Shown one piece after another: positions 52,921 to 62,016 of a stretch of DNA of 64,000 nucleotides (the stretch's first letter is position 1; the number at the start of each line of letters is the position of its first letter). Source of the stretch: Vibrio cholerae. Lineage in GTDB: Bacteria > Actinomycetota > Actinomycetes > Actinomycetales > Micrococcaceae. The stretch spans positions 1 to 64,000 of the forward strand of contig WNZI01000001.1 of the NCBI GenBank assembly GCA_009728235.1. Reading direction: 5' to 3'. The position numbers and the translations under genes were made by a program. The notes below the pieces were generated by a model. The model was not told the DNA's origin and searched no databases. It saw only the letters and a list, made by a program, of their open reading frames with translations.

Positions 52921-53096
52921 GCTCCACAGTGGCATCACCGCTTCTTCCGGGGCCAGCCGACCCGAGTCCGGCGCGTCCCTTGCTCGAGTATGCGTCGGCT
53001 GGTAGGAGTACCGGCGCCGGGGCGATCCCGCGTCAAATTCCGCCCCCGGTCACCCTGCGGATGCACAGCCTGCTGCTGCCCGCCTAGATTGGAGGC

Positions 53097-55266
53097 ATGG
53101 CCGACACGACGCACGACGAACGAACCCCGACGACACCCTCGCCCCTCGAGCGGCTCGCACAGGCGCACCGCGTGGGAACCACGTTCAAGGGCTGGGACGG
53201 CGAACCTGCTGCTGTCACCCCCGAGACCCTCGTGACCGTTCTCGCCGCCCTCGGTGTCGATGCTTCCGCGGAGGACTCGATCGCCGCTGCCCTCGAGGAC
53301 GCGGAGGCGAAGCCGTGGCGATCCGTGCTCCCCGACGTCGTCGTCGTACGCCAGAGCGATGTCGAACCCGTCCCGATCCACGCGGCGGCGGGCGCCGACG
53401 TGGAGTTCTGGGTGATCGACGAGGACGGCGTCCGTTACCGGGGCACGGTGGGGGAACCGGGGGAGACCCGGCGGATCGACGGGCACGACGTCGAGCGCCG
53501 GGAGGCGACGCTGCCCCACGCGCTGCCGCTCGGGTGGCACACGCTGCACGCCACGGTCGACGGGCACGAGTCCTCCTGCACCTTCGTCGTCACGCCCGAT
53601 CGCCTCGGAACGACGGCCTCCCTCATGGACCGGCGCACCTGGGGACTCATGGCCCAGCTCTACTCCGTGCGCTCGTCGGGCTCGTGGGGGGATCGGGGAC
53701 CTGGCCGACCTCGGGCAGGTGGCGCAGGCCGCCGCAGCGCACGGCGGCGGGTTCGTGCTGGTGAACCCGCTGCACGCCGCCGAACCCGTGCCGCCCGTGG
53801 AGCCGTCGCCGTACCTGCCGACCACGCGACGCTACTTCCATCCCCTCTACCTCCGCATCGAGGACATTCCCGAGTACGCCCGGCTCGACGGGTCCGCACG
53901 CAGCCGGATCGAACAGCTCGCCGCCGGGTTCGCCGCCGCGAACACCGCCACCGACCTGCTGGACCGGGACTCGTCCTACGCAGCCAAACTCGAGGCTCTC
54001 GAACTGGTCTTCGCGGTCGAGCGCCCCGAACAGCGACAGCACGACTTCGACGACTACCGCACGCGCCAGGGCCAGGGGTTGGCGGACTTCGCGCTGTGGT
54101 CGGCCCTCGCCGAGACGTACCCGCCGGGCGCCCCTGAATGGAATGATGTCGGCCGCCCCGGCTCGCCGGCCGCACAGGAGTTCGCGGGACGCCACTCCGC
54201 ACGCATCGAGTTCCATGCGTGGCTCCAGTGGCTCGTCGACGAGCAACTGCAGGAAGCGCAGCTCGAAGCCACCGGTGCAGGGATGTCCATCGGTGTGGTG
54301 CACGATCTCGCCGTGGGCGTGCACCCGAGTGGGGCCGACGCGTGGGCGCTGCAGGACGTCCTCGCCGCGGGCATCAGCGTCGGTGCGCCACCGGACATGT
54401 TCAACCAGCACGGACAGGACTGGAGCCAGCCACCCTGGCATCCGGAGCGCCTGGCCGCCACGGGCTACGCGGCCTTCCGGGACATGCTGCGCAACATCCT
54501 TCGACACGCAGGCGGCATCCGCGTGGACCACATCCTCGGACTGTTCCGCCTGTGGTGGATCCCGCAGGGCGCAGCTCCCGGCGCCGGCGCCTACGTGTAC
54601 TACGACCACAAGGCCCTGATCGGCATTCTGGCGCTCGAGGCGGAACGCGCCGGCGCGATCGTCGTCGGGGAGGATCTCGGGGTCTTCGAGCCCGGTGTCC
54701 AGGAGTACCTGGGCGAGCGCGGCATCCTCGGTACCTCCATCCTCTGGTTCGAGCAGGACGAGGACGGACCGCTCGCCCCCGAGGCCTACCGGAAGGGCTG
54801 CCTCACCACTGTGACGGTCCACGACCTCCCGCCGAGCGCCGGGTACCTCGCGGGTGAGCATGTGGCGCTCCGGGAGCGGCTCGGCCTCCTGAGCCGCCCG
54901 GTGGAGGAGGAACAGGCCGAGGACCGGGCGACGCAGGACAAGTTCCTCGCGCTGGTCCGTGAGCGGGGACTGCTGCAGGGGGAGGATCCCACGGTGCAGG
55001 AGACCGTCGAGGCACTGCACGCCTTCATCGCGCAGACGCCGTCCGTGCTCCTGGGCGTGGCGCTCGCCGATGCCGTGGGGGAGCGACGTACCCAGAACCA
55101 GCCCGGGACGAACGACGAGTACCCCAACTGGCAGATCCCTCTCGCGGATGCCGAGGGCGAGGCCGTCCTCGTCGACAACCTCGCCGAAGAGCCGCGATTC
55201 TCGTCCCTCGTCAAAGCCCTGGGTCTTCCGTCCGATCCCGTGCCCGGAACAGGCCCTATCGACTGA
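53097..55266 (+). pseudogene. malQ: 4-alpha-glucanotransferase MalQ, +1 frameshift
   Basis: The restored product is 722 residues, the usual length for actinobacterial MalQ (amylomaltase, GH77), which transfers glucan segments between maltodextrins. The first frame ends at SVRSSGSW within a run of six G (53686-53691). Removing one G gives GIGDLADLGQVAQAAAAHGG and the rest, with GGIRVDHILGLFRLWWIP (nucleophile Asp), AIVVGEDLGVFEPGVQEYL (acid/base Glu) and LTTVTVHDLPPSAGYLAG (third acid). 723 codons result. TAGATT ends 6 bases before the ATG. Confidence 0.88.
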
Positions 55267-55320
55267 CGCAAGCAGAATCTGGGGTACCGGGCTCCGCGCT
55301 CGGCGTGGTCCGATACTGGG

Positions 55321-56286
55321 ATGGATACGGAGAAGACGTACGACGCCGTGATCGTCGGCGGAGGGATCGCGGGACTCAGTGCCGCACTCGTGCTCGGTCG
55401 GGCCCGCCGAGATGTGGTGGTGATCGACGCGGGTACGCCGAGGAATACGCCGGCGGACGCAGCGTACGGCTTCGTCACGCGGGACGGCACGACGCCGGAA
55501 CGCCTCCTGGAGCTGGCACGCGAGGACCTGGAGCCGTACGGGGTTCGGCTCGTCGACGGTACGGCGGAGAGAGCAGCCGAGGAATCCGACGGCTGGTCGG
55601 TCCGGCTGCCGGACGGGGCGAAGATCCGGGGGCGGCAGCTGATCCTCGCATCGGGGCTGCGGGACGTCATCCCCGACATCTCCGGAGCCCGGGAGGCGTG
55701 GGGGCGCGGACTGCTGCAGTGCCCGTACTGCCACGGATGGGAGGTGCGGGACCAGGCTCTCGGCGTGCTCGGTTCGGCCGAGACGTCGATCCACCAGGCG
55801 CTCCTGCTCCGTCAGTGGTCCGATGACGTCACCTTCTTCCCCCATCTCCTCGGGCCGCTGGGGGACGAGGACGAGCGCCGGCTACGGAACCGGGGCGTGC
55901 GGATCGCCGAGGGTGAGGTGACGGGCTTCGCCCTGGGAACCGGCGACGGTGAGGGGGCACGCTCCCTGCAGGGCGTCCGCCTCGCTGACGGTTCACTCGT
56001 TCCGTGCGATGCGATGTTCTGCGAGCCGGGCGCCGACGCGGGGACGCCCCTGCTCGATACCCTCGGGTGCGACCTGCGCGACGACGGATGCATCAGCACG
56101 GATGATATCGGCCGCACGTCCGTGGATCGGGTCTGGGCCATCGGCAACGCGGCGGACCCCGCAGCCCAGCTGATGCCCGCCGCGGGGGACGCCTACCGGC
56201 TCGCCGTCGCCGTCAACGCCCTCCTCGTCGAGGAGGACTGCGCGGCGTGCGTGGAGGCGGAGGAAACGGTCAGCGAGGGCGTCTGA
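55321..56286 (+). CDS. Thioredoxin reductase-like FAD/NAD(P) oxidoreductase
   Basis: A 321-residue flavoprotein of the low-molecular-weight thioredoxin reductase fold. FAD motif VIVGGGIAGLSAALVLGRAR; redox pair in LLQCPYCHGWEVRD; C-terminal FAD contact VWAIGNAADPAAQLMPAAGD. The NADPH glycine motif is altered (GVLGSAETSIHQALLL). It could act as a dithiol oxidase or disulfide reductase; the partner is unknown. A strong terminator follows. Confidence 0.88.
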   Translation: MDTEKTYDAVIVGGGIAGLSAALVLGRARRDVVVIDAGTPRNTPADAAYGFVTRDGTTPERLLELAREDLEPYGVRLVDGTAERAAEESDGWSVRLPDGAKIRGRQLILASGLRDVIPDISGAREAWGRGLLQCPYCHGWEVRDQALGVLGSAETSIHQALLLRQWSDDVTFFPHLLGPLGDEDERRLRNRGVRIAEGEVTGFALGTGDGEGARSLQGVRLADGSLVPCDAMFCEPGADAGTPLLDTLGCDLRDDGCISTDDIGRTSVDRVWAIGNAADPAAQLMPAAGDAYRLAVAVNALLVEEDCAACVEAEETVSEGV

Positions 56287-56315
56287 CGTCCGCTTCGGGC
56301 CGCGCGCATCGACGA

Positions 56316-56346
56316 CAGAAGGCCCGGGCATCGCCCGGGCCTTCTG
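56316..56346. terminator. Bidirectional terminator hairpin
   Basis: A perfect 14-base-pair stem, CAGAAGGCCCGGGC with its complement, around an ATC loop. It lies between the convergent flavoprotein gene and the YtxH-like gene. Confidence 0.85.
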
Positions 56347-56374
56347 CGTGTTCTCCTGTCTGCGACCTGCCGTC

Positions 56375-56805
56375 CTACTTCTCGAGGTCGGGGCGGGTGC
56401 TCTCATCCTGCCCCTGGAACGGCGTGTCCTCGATGACCGTGGGATCTCCGCCGCTGGGACCGACGGTGCTGCCGGGGGTGCCTTCGTCCATCGCGGTGAC
56501 GACCGGTGGGACGTCCAGGGGGAGGTCCCCGCTCGCGCCGACGTCCAGGCCCGGGTTCTGCGGGGACGTCGCGCCGTCGTCGGACGCTGCTCCACCCTTC
56601 TTCAGGACGCCCTTGAGCGCCCCGGGCACCTCCGGTGCCTTGCTCTTGAGGGTTTCGGTGGTCGCCCCCACCTTGTCCTGGACCTTCGGGTTGTTCCACA
56701 CCTGCTGGGCTGCCGACCTGATCTGCTCGTAGCTCTTCCGGCCGCCCGCGTACCCAGGACGTAGCCGACGGCCAGGCCTGACCCGAAGACGATCTTGTTC
56801 TTCAT
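56375..56805 (-). pseudogene. YtxH-like protein, -1 frameshift
   Basis: The restored product is 143 residues. The first frame gives MKNKIVFGSGLAVGYVLGTR, a Gly-rich membrane helix typical of YtxH. A missing base near 56741-56747 (plus-strand C/G run) shifts to GRKSYEQIRSAAQQVWNNPK and then VQDKVGATTETLKSKAPEVP and an acidic tail ending DESTRPDLEK. One extra base gives 144 codons. YtxH proteins are stress-linked, with unclear function. Confidence 0.75.
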
Positions 56806-57026
56806 GCTGTTCTCCTATCGGTGGACTGCGTTGCTTCCGAATCTAGACCACGGGGGGAAAGCGGGCGAGGGAAGATTTGCGCGGCGCCGTGCTGTACAGG
56901 GGTGGCACGGCCACGGCCGATCGAGGCCCACATCACGGCGTTGCATTCGTGGCCTTCTTGCCCACAGCCCGACAGCCCTCGCCCGGACCCGTTTCCCGGA
57001 GGGAGGGGTTCGGGCTTCAGGGATGG

Positions 57027-57278
57027 TCAGGCCTCGTGAACCTGTTCCCCGACGGCGTCGACCGCACGCAGGTCCCGGATCGCCTCCCTGCGGTCCAGTT
57101 CCTCCCGCAGCTCATGGTGCTGTCCCTCGGTCTCGGCATCGACCTCGTGGTGCTGGATGTACTGCTGATCCCGGGACCGGTGGTTCCTGCTGTTCAGGAT
57201 GTCCAAATCATCCCGGTCCACGGTCGTCAGGTCCTCGGGAAAGTCCTTCTCCGGGTCCAACCTGCTGCTGTCTGACAC
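57027..57278 (-). CDS. Small protein with stand-alone FPxDLS module (1)
   Basis: An 83-residue soluble protein. Almost the whole chain is the module: DFPEDLTTVDRDDLDILNSR at the start and HHELREELDRREAIRDLRAV at the end, with a His-rich middle (YIQHHEVDAE). The GTG at 57278 is chosen over an ATG at 57296 because AAGGAG lies seven bases before it. It follows and is co-oriented with the related gene at 57380-57622. Function unknown. Confidence 0.7.
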   Translation of the reverse strand: MSDSSRLDPEKDFPEDLTTVDRDDLDILNSRNHRSRDQQYIQHHEVDAETEGQHHELREELDRREAIRDLRAVDAVGEQVHEA

Positions 57279-57379
57279 GATCCTGCTCCTTGGCATACGG
57301 GGGCGGCTCTCCTACGAATCGGGTGTCACCGGTGCGACGGCGGTCCGCACGTCGCACTCCTGCCCGGGACGGGGAGTGA

Positions 57380-57622
57380 TCAGGAAGAACGCCGGGTCAC
57401 ATCGGGCACGACGGGCGTGGACTCCGGCTGCTGGTCGCGGCGGTCCAGTTCCTCGGTCAGCTCCTCATGCCGGATCTCCGTCTCGAGGAACGGCTCGCCG
57501 TTGGTCGCGTACTCGTGGTCGAGCTCACGGTGGATCTTGCTGTTGAGCATCTCCACCTCGGGTAACCCGAGCGCGGAGAGGTCGTTCGGGAACTCTTCGG
57601 AGGGCGTCAGTCTGGTGCTCAT
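57380..57622 (-). CDS. Small protein with stand-alone FPxDLS module (2)
   Basis: An 80-residue soluble protein: EFPNDLSALGLPEVEMLNSK, then IHRELDHEYATNGEPFLETE and IRHEELTEELDRRDQQPEST. It aligns without gaps over its core with the neighbour at 57027-57278, and with the N-terminal parts of the two GNAT fusions if a four-residue gap is allowed. Predicted helical, charged. Function unknown. Confidence 0.7.
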   Translation of the reverse strand: MSTRLTPSEEFPNDLSALGLPEVEMLNSKIHRELDHEYATNGEPFLETEIRHEELTEELDRRDQQPESTPVVPDVTRRSS

Positions 57623-57855
57623 GTAGGACCTGTTCGGTGGTGCGACGGGGGACACTTAAAACCGGGCCCGCTTCTAGACCACGCCTGCCGGGCGAAACCC
57701 GGCAAAGCAAAAGAGTAGCGCTCGGCCATCGATAACGGAAGCAGGCCGTTCTCTTTCCCGCGGCGGCGTCCCTGTCGGCCTGCGGCAAGCTGTCGCAGGG
57801 GATCTCCCTGTCGGTGGCAGGAGTTAGCGTGATAGGACGAGGCAGGGGAGGGAGC

Positions 57856-58665
57856 ATGCCTGAGGGTGACAGCGTCTTCCGGCTCGCAGGTCGACTGAGG
57901 AAGGCTCTCGACGGCCGCGTGCTCAGGCGAGGAGACCTGCGTGTCCCGGAGCACGCCACCGATGCCCTGGACGGGATGCTGGTGAGGGAGCACGACACCC
58001 ATGGCAAGCACCTGCTGACACGGCTCGACGGCGGTCTGACCCTCCACACCCACCTGCGGATGCAGGGCTCATGGACCGTCACCGCTCGGGGCAGGCAGCT
58101 CCCGCACAGGCTCCTGCCGGATGCACGTGTCATCCTCGAGGCCGAGGACGGTCCGACCGCGTACGGACTGAACCTTCCCGTCGTCGACCTGCTGCCCACC
58201 ACGGCCGAGGGGAACGTCGTCGGGCACCTCGGGCCGGACCCGTTACGGAAGGACTGGTCCGCCGAAGAGGCGATCCGCAGGCTCGGCCGGGACCAGGGCG
58301 CGCGAGTCACGGCCGCATTGCTCGACCAACGGAACGTCGCGGGGTTCGGCAATCTGTGGGCCAACGAGCTCTGCTTCCTGCGTGGAGTGCACCCGGACAC
58401 CGCGATGGCGGACGTCGACATCGCGGCCCTGGTGGTACTCGGGGCCCGGTGCCTGCGTTTCTCGGCCACGCAGCCCGGCGCCCACCAGGTGACCACAGGC
58501 AATACCCGCAGTGGTGAGCAGCACTGGGTCGCCGGCCGGGCCGGAAAGCCCTGCCTGCGCTGCGGTGCGCCAGTGCTGGTGAGGGCCGAGGTCCCCGGCG
58601 ATCCGGCCCGGCGTCGTACCTGGTGGTGTCCGCGGTGCCAGCCGATGAGGTCCACCTCCGGCTGA
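57856..58665 (+). CDS. Fpg/Nei family DNA glycosylase/AP lyase
   Basis: A 269-residue base-excision enzyme. After the initiator Met, Pro2-Glu3 (MPEGDSVFRLAGRL) are the catalytic pair. The helix-two-turn-helix is ALLDQRNVAGFGNLWANE, and the zinc finger is CLRCGAP...WWCPRCQP near the C-terminus. The MPEGDSVF start is like actinobacterial Nei2 rather than Fpg (MPELPEV). GGGAGGGAG precedes the ATG. It removes oxidised bases from DNA. Confidence 0.93.
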   Translation: MPEGDSVFRLAGRLRKALDGRVLRRGDLRVPEHATDALDGMLVREHDTHGKHLLTRLDGGLTLHTHLRMQGSWTVTARGRQLPHRLLPDARVILEAEDGPTAYGLNLPVVDLLPTTAEGNVVGHLGPDPLRKDWSAEEAIRRLGRDQGARVTAALLDQRNVAGFGNLWANELCFLRGVHPDTAMADVDIAALVVLGARCLRFSATQPGAHQVTTGNTRSGEQHWVAGRAGKPCLRCGAPVLVRAEVPGDPARRRTWWCPRCQPMRSTSG

Positions 58666-58687
58666 CGCCGCCGTGCGTGCGCTCGGG

Positions 58688-59938
58688 TCACCGTCGTGCA
58701 GCGAGAGCGGCCCTGAACGCGTCCGCCGACTGCGCTGTGCTGTTGATGCGCCAGTCGGACTCCTTGTTGATGTGGAACCAGATGACGGCCACGACGTCGG
58801 GCTGGGCCGAGACGTAGGTGAACAGGTCCGTGATCCACCGGGACTTCGAACCGCCGATCTCGGAGGACGCCGTCTCCGCGATCACGACCGGCTTGCCGGG
58901 AGCAAGCTGACGGAGCTGCGCCAGGCCGTCGCCGAACAGCGCCTGCGGTTCCTGCCATGCACTCCACGACTGCGAGGTGCCCCAGTTGTAACCGTCGAGG
59001 GCGACGGCGTCGACGTAAGCCTCACCCGGGTACAGCCCGTTCAGCGGGGTCGAGCCCCAGTAGGGCACGTTCGGGTTCCAGACCCAGGTGATGTTCATGG
59101 CGCCGGTCGATTCGACCACCTCGTGCACGTGCCGGTACGCGGCGATGTAGTCCCCCGCGCCGTTGCCGTTCACGCCCTCCGCCCAGGGATACCAGGTGCC
59201 GTTCATCTCGTGCGCGAACCGCAGGTTCACCGGCTGGCCCCATCGGGCGATCGCGGTTCCCCACTCCCGTAGATACGAGTCGAAGTCGCCGGCGGCGATG
59301 CGATCCAGTGAGTAGGCGGGCTGCGCCGTGCCGCCACCCCAGGTCCATGGCTCCCACGTCAGCAGTGTCTCGGCGCCTCGGGCACGGACGGCGTCGAGCT
59401 CGGCGATGGGCGCCGGCTGGTTGAAGTCCTTGTAGGACAGCACGATCGACGGAGCTTCTCCGGCGAGCATCGCTACCTCGTCGAGTTCACCGCCGGCCGC
59501 AGGACCGCCGTTGGTGCCGACACCGAACCGGATGCTCTTGGCAGCAGGGACGGGTGCTGGTGCAGGTGCAGGCGCGACGACGGTGTAGCTTGCTGTCGCG
59601 GTGGTGCTCGCTCCGCTTGCCGTGATGGTCACCGTTCCCGACCCGGTCGGGACGATCGGGATCTCGAAGGTGCCTCTGGCTGTCGTCGTCATGGCGGCCG
59701 AGGCCGTTCCCGCAGTCACTGTTCCCTGCACCCGCTTCGGGAAGCCCACCCCGGTGACCGTGACCGTCGTGCCGGCCTGGCCGGAGGTGCTGCTGAGGGT
59801 GATCGATGCCGCGGCCTGCGCAGCCGGAGGAGTGAACCCCACCATCAGCACGGCCATCGCCGCGAACAGGAGGATGACGCGGGAAGCGGTTCCGGGACCT
59901 CGGACTGCTGAAGCGGAACGTGGCGTCGAAAGGAGCAT
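58688..59938 (-). CDS. Secreted IPT/TIG-GH26 glycoside hydrolase
   Basis: A 416-residue secreted protein. Residues 1-45 are a Sec signal ending PPAAQAAAS. Residues 46-125 are an IPT/TIG-like beta sandwich (GQAGTTVTVTGVGFPKRVQG). A Pro-Ala linker follows, then a GH26-like barrel: acid/base Glu in RFAHEMNGTWYPWAEG and nucleophile Glu in PVVIAETASSEIGG. GH26 enzymes cleave beta-mannans or related exopolysaccharides. The ATG at 59938 has AAGGTG upstream and lies right behind a c-di-GMP-I riboswitch, so expression probably follows cyclic di-GMP. Confidence 0.88.
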   Translation of the reverse strand: MLLSTPRSASAVRGPGTASRVILLFAAMAVLMVGFTPPAAQAAASITLSSTSGQAGTTVTVTGVGFPKRVQGTVTAGTASAAMTTTARGTFEIPIVPTGSGTVTITASGASTTATASYTVVAPAPAPAPVPAAKSIRFGVGTNGGPAAGGELDEVAMLAGEAPSIVLSYKDFNQPAPIAELDAVRARGAETLLTWEPWTWGGGTAQPAYSLDRIAAGDFDSYLREWGTAIARWGQPVNLRFAHEMNGTWYPWAEGVNGNGAGDYIAAYRHVHEVVESTGAMNITWVWNPNVPYWGSTPLNGLYPGEAYVDAVALDGYNWGTSQSWSAWQEPQALFGDGLAQLRQLAPGKPVVIAETASSEIGGSKSRWITDLFTYVSAQPDVVAVIWFHINKESDWRINSTAQSADAFRAALAARR

Positions 59939-59954
59939 GGTCGGCACCTTGCTG

Positions 59955-60028
59955 GTTCGGTAGCCCGGCTGACCCAGCGGGTCCCGTGGCTTTGCGTCCC
60001 CGGCTCACACCGGGTTTGCCCTTATCGC
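59955..60028 (-). promoter_or_regulatory. Cyclic di-GMP-I (GEMM) riboswitch
   Basis: Read on the minus strand, the segment holds AAGGGCAAACC, then a hairpin (CCGG/CCGG), GGGACGCAAAGCC, a G/C-rich second hairpin and GCCGGGCTACCGA. These are the conserved blocks of the GEMM/c-di-GMP-I aptamer: GGCAAACC, GGGACGCAAAGCC and CTACCGA. It ends about 17 bases before the ATG of the GH26 gene, so the expression platform must overlap the ribosome-binding region. Direction of control (on or off) cannot be read. Confidence 0.88.
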
Positions 60029-60297
60029 TGGGCGGTTGCCCGAGCGTCACGGCCTCCACCCGAGGGCGGGACCGTTTCCATTGTTTCGCACGTCAGCTCC
60101 CGCCTGCCCCGGATCGACGCAAGGGGTTCGGAAGGATTCGTGCAGGTCTTCCGCAGGACGCAGCACCAGCCCGCCGCTCGTTTCCATGAGTGTGGGACGG
60201 CGGGCCGTCGAGATGCTGGGAATTCACTGTGGTCTGAACCACAATGGGGATGCTGGGGGTTCGAGCTCTCGGTAGCAGGTGTGTTGGAGGGAAGACC

Positions 60298-60968
60298 ATG
60301 CGGAAAAGGCCGGCGTTCACGAACACCATCGCGTTGCAGATCGAGGAGTTCCGACCGACTCTCGACGCGCAGATGGGGCCGGAGCTGGCGTCGGTCTTCG
60401 CACGGGAGCAGGAGGACCTGCGCCGGTCCGGGCTCCGGCCGGGATCGCGCGCGTCGGTGACAGGCTCCCCGAGGTCGTGCTCCGTGACGCAGGAGGACTG
60501 CCGGTGCGGCTCAGCAAGGTCCTCGGCGCAGCAGCCGCCATCATCGTCTTCTACCGTGGGTCGTGGTGTCCCTATTGCAGCATCGCCCTGAAGACCTATC
60601 AGCGGGAGCTGAGCCCCGCCGTCGAGGCCTTCGGGACCAGACTGCTCGCGATCAGCCCGCAGGCACCGGACAGCTCCGTCGCGGCCGCCCGGGACGCAGG
60701 GATCCACTTCGCGCTCTACGCGGACGAGGGCAATACCCTCGCCGCCCACCTCGGCATCGTGACGACACCGAGTCCCGAGTCGCTGAGGGCCAGGGCGGCG
60801 CTGGGTGTCGACGTCGTCGGGTCCAACATGGACCGCACCGCGGCGATCCCGTTCCCGACGGTGGTGGTGGCCGATGCGACGGGCACCATTCGGCTGATCG
60901 ACGTCCGGGTCGATTACACGTCGCGCACGGAGACGTGCGACATCATCGACGCCCTGATCGCCCTGTAG
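60298..60968 (+). pseudogene. Peroxiredoxin-like (AhpC/TSA) protein, -1 frameshift
   Basis: The restored product is 223 residues. The first 50 residues (NTIALQIEEFRPTLDAQMGP, ASVFAREQEDLRRSGLR) are the helical leader of the peroxiredoxin-like family. A missing G at 60437-60438 shifts the frame to AGIARVGDRLPEVVLRDAGG and the thioredoxin fold with FYRGSWCPYCSIALKTYQ. One extra base gives 224 codons. GGAGG lies seven bases before the ATG. It likely reduces hydroperoxides. The palindrome at 60228-60243 may be an operator. Confidence 0.82.
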
Positions 60969-61107
60969 CGGGGTTGCGCGCGTCGTTCCGTCCTGCCGGA
61001 CGCTGTTCAGACGTCCGACGTCCGACGTCCGGCTGATGGGCGGTACGGATACGCAGCCCTCCGCCTCGGAGACGCCGAAACGATGACCGTTCCTCCGGAG
61101 GGAATGG

Positions 61108-62016
61108 TCAGGCCGGCGGTAGGGGCCTGACCGGCGCCACGACGGTGACCACGGCGGAGTCGTCGAGGGCTCCGTGCCCCTGGGCCTGGCCCTGCAGGAA
61201 CAGCTGTTCGGCGGCAGCGGCGAGCGGCGTGGGCAGCCCGACCGCCCGGGCCGCGGAGGTCACGATACCCAGGTCCTTGACGAAGATGTCCAGGCGGCTG
61301 AGCACCTCTGCGCCGTCCGCGTCCCAGGCCTGCAGGATGCGAGGGCCCCTATTACCCAGCATGAAGGACGCCGCGGCGCCGGCCTGGAGGGCCTCGAGCG
61401 TCTTCTCCGGGTCCAGGCCCAGGGACTGCGCGAGAGCGAGCGCTTCGGCCGCAGCCGCGATGTGCACTCCGCACAGCAGTTGGTTGACCGTCTTCAGGGC
61501 CTGCCCGTCGCCCGGATTGTCACCGACGACGGTGAGCGTCGAGGCCAGCAGGTCCAGCACGGGAGCCGCGGCCCGCCGGGCCGCAGGGGTAGCGCCGACG
61601 ACGATCAGGAGGTCACCGGCGCCGGCTCGCACCGGACCCCCCGAGAGGGGTGCGTCGACCAGGTCGACGCCCAGGTCGGCCAGGCGTTCGGCCACCGCGA
61701 CCACGGCGTCGATTCCGACGGTGCTCGTCATGATCACGACGGCACCACGCTTCAGGGTCGGGGCGATGCCGTGAGCCCCGAAGAGGACATCCTCCAGCTG
61801 CTCGGCGTTGCGGACGGCCAGCAGGACGGCGTCAGCGCCGTCGACCGCGGACGCCGCGGTGTCGAAGGTGGATACGCCCGCTTCTTCAGCGAGCCGGATC
61901 CGCTCAGCAGCTATGTCGAAGCCGTGGACGGTGAGCCCTGACGTGAGCCTGGTCGCCATCGGAAGGCCCATCGCGCCCAGGCCCAGGACGGCGGCGGTGT
62001 AGTGCTGCTGTGTCAT
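61108..62016 (-). CDS. NAD(P)-dependent dehydrogenase of the 3-hydroxyisobutyrate/L-threonate type
   Basis: A 302-residue beta-hydroxyacid dehydrogenase. Cofactor motif AVLGLGAMGLPMATRL at the N-terminus, the substrate motif VDAPLSGGPVRAGAGDLLI, the catalytic Lys region DGQALKTVNQLLCGVHIAAA, and a late KDLGIVTSAARAVGLPTPLA. Its ATG overlaps the stop of the upstream kinase (ATGA), so it belongs to the pathway for four-carbon sugar acids, most like LtnD (L-threonate dehydrogenase). Confidence 0.87.
   Translation of the reverse strand: MTQQHYTAAVLGLGAMGLPMATRLTSGLTVHGFDIAAERIRLAEEAGVSTFDTAASAVDGADAVLLAVRNAEQLEDVLFGAHGIAPTLKRGAVVIMTSTVGIDAVVAVAERLADLGVDLVDAPLSGGPVRAGAGDLLIVVGATPAARRAAAPVLDLLASTLTVVGDNPGDGQALKTVNQLLCGVHIAAAAEALALAQSLGLDPEKTLEALQAGAAASFMLGNRGPRILQAWDADGAEVLSRLDIFVKDLGIVTSAARAVGLPTPLAAAAEQLFLQGQAQGHGALDDSAVVTVVAPVRPLPPA

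Noticed and set aside
53647-55845. A 732-residue open frame on the minus strand opposite malQ
   Set aside because: No domain, and composition typical of the antisense of a G/C-rich gene. The plus strand carries clear malQ motifs through the whole stretch.
57525-58967. A 480-residue minus-strand open frame opposite the DNA glycosylase
   Set aside because: Shadow of the Nei-type gene; Arg/Ser-rich with no recognisable motif.
60228-60243. TGTGGT-CTGA-ACCACA palindrome resembling the LldR operator
   Set aside because: Half-site spacing differs by one base from the site at 23653, and the gene it precedes (peroxiredoxin) has no link to lactate. Kept only as a possible operator in that gene's entry.
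1471-60968. Programmed ribosomal frameshifting as an explanation for the nine broken genes
   Set aside because: There is no common slippery sequence or downstream structure, shifts go in both directions, and the families involved are not known to use frameshifting.
61008-61032. Three tandem copies of a GACGTCC unit
   Set aside because: Too short and without spacers to be CRISPR, and no gene depends on it; a minor tandem repeat between two genes.
61084-61110. Imperfect hairpin (ACCGTTCC / GGAGGGAATGGT) at the end of the dehydrogenase gene
   Set aside because: It overlaps the stop codon and pairs imperfectly; too weak to call a terminator.
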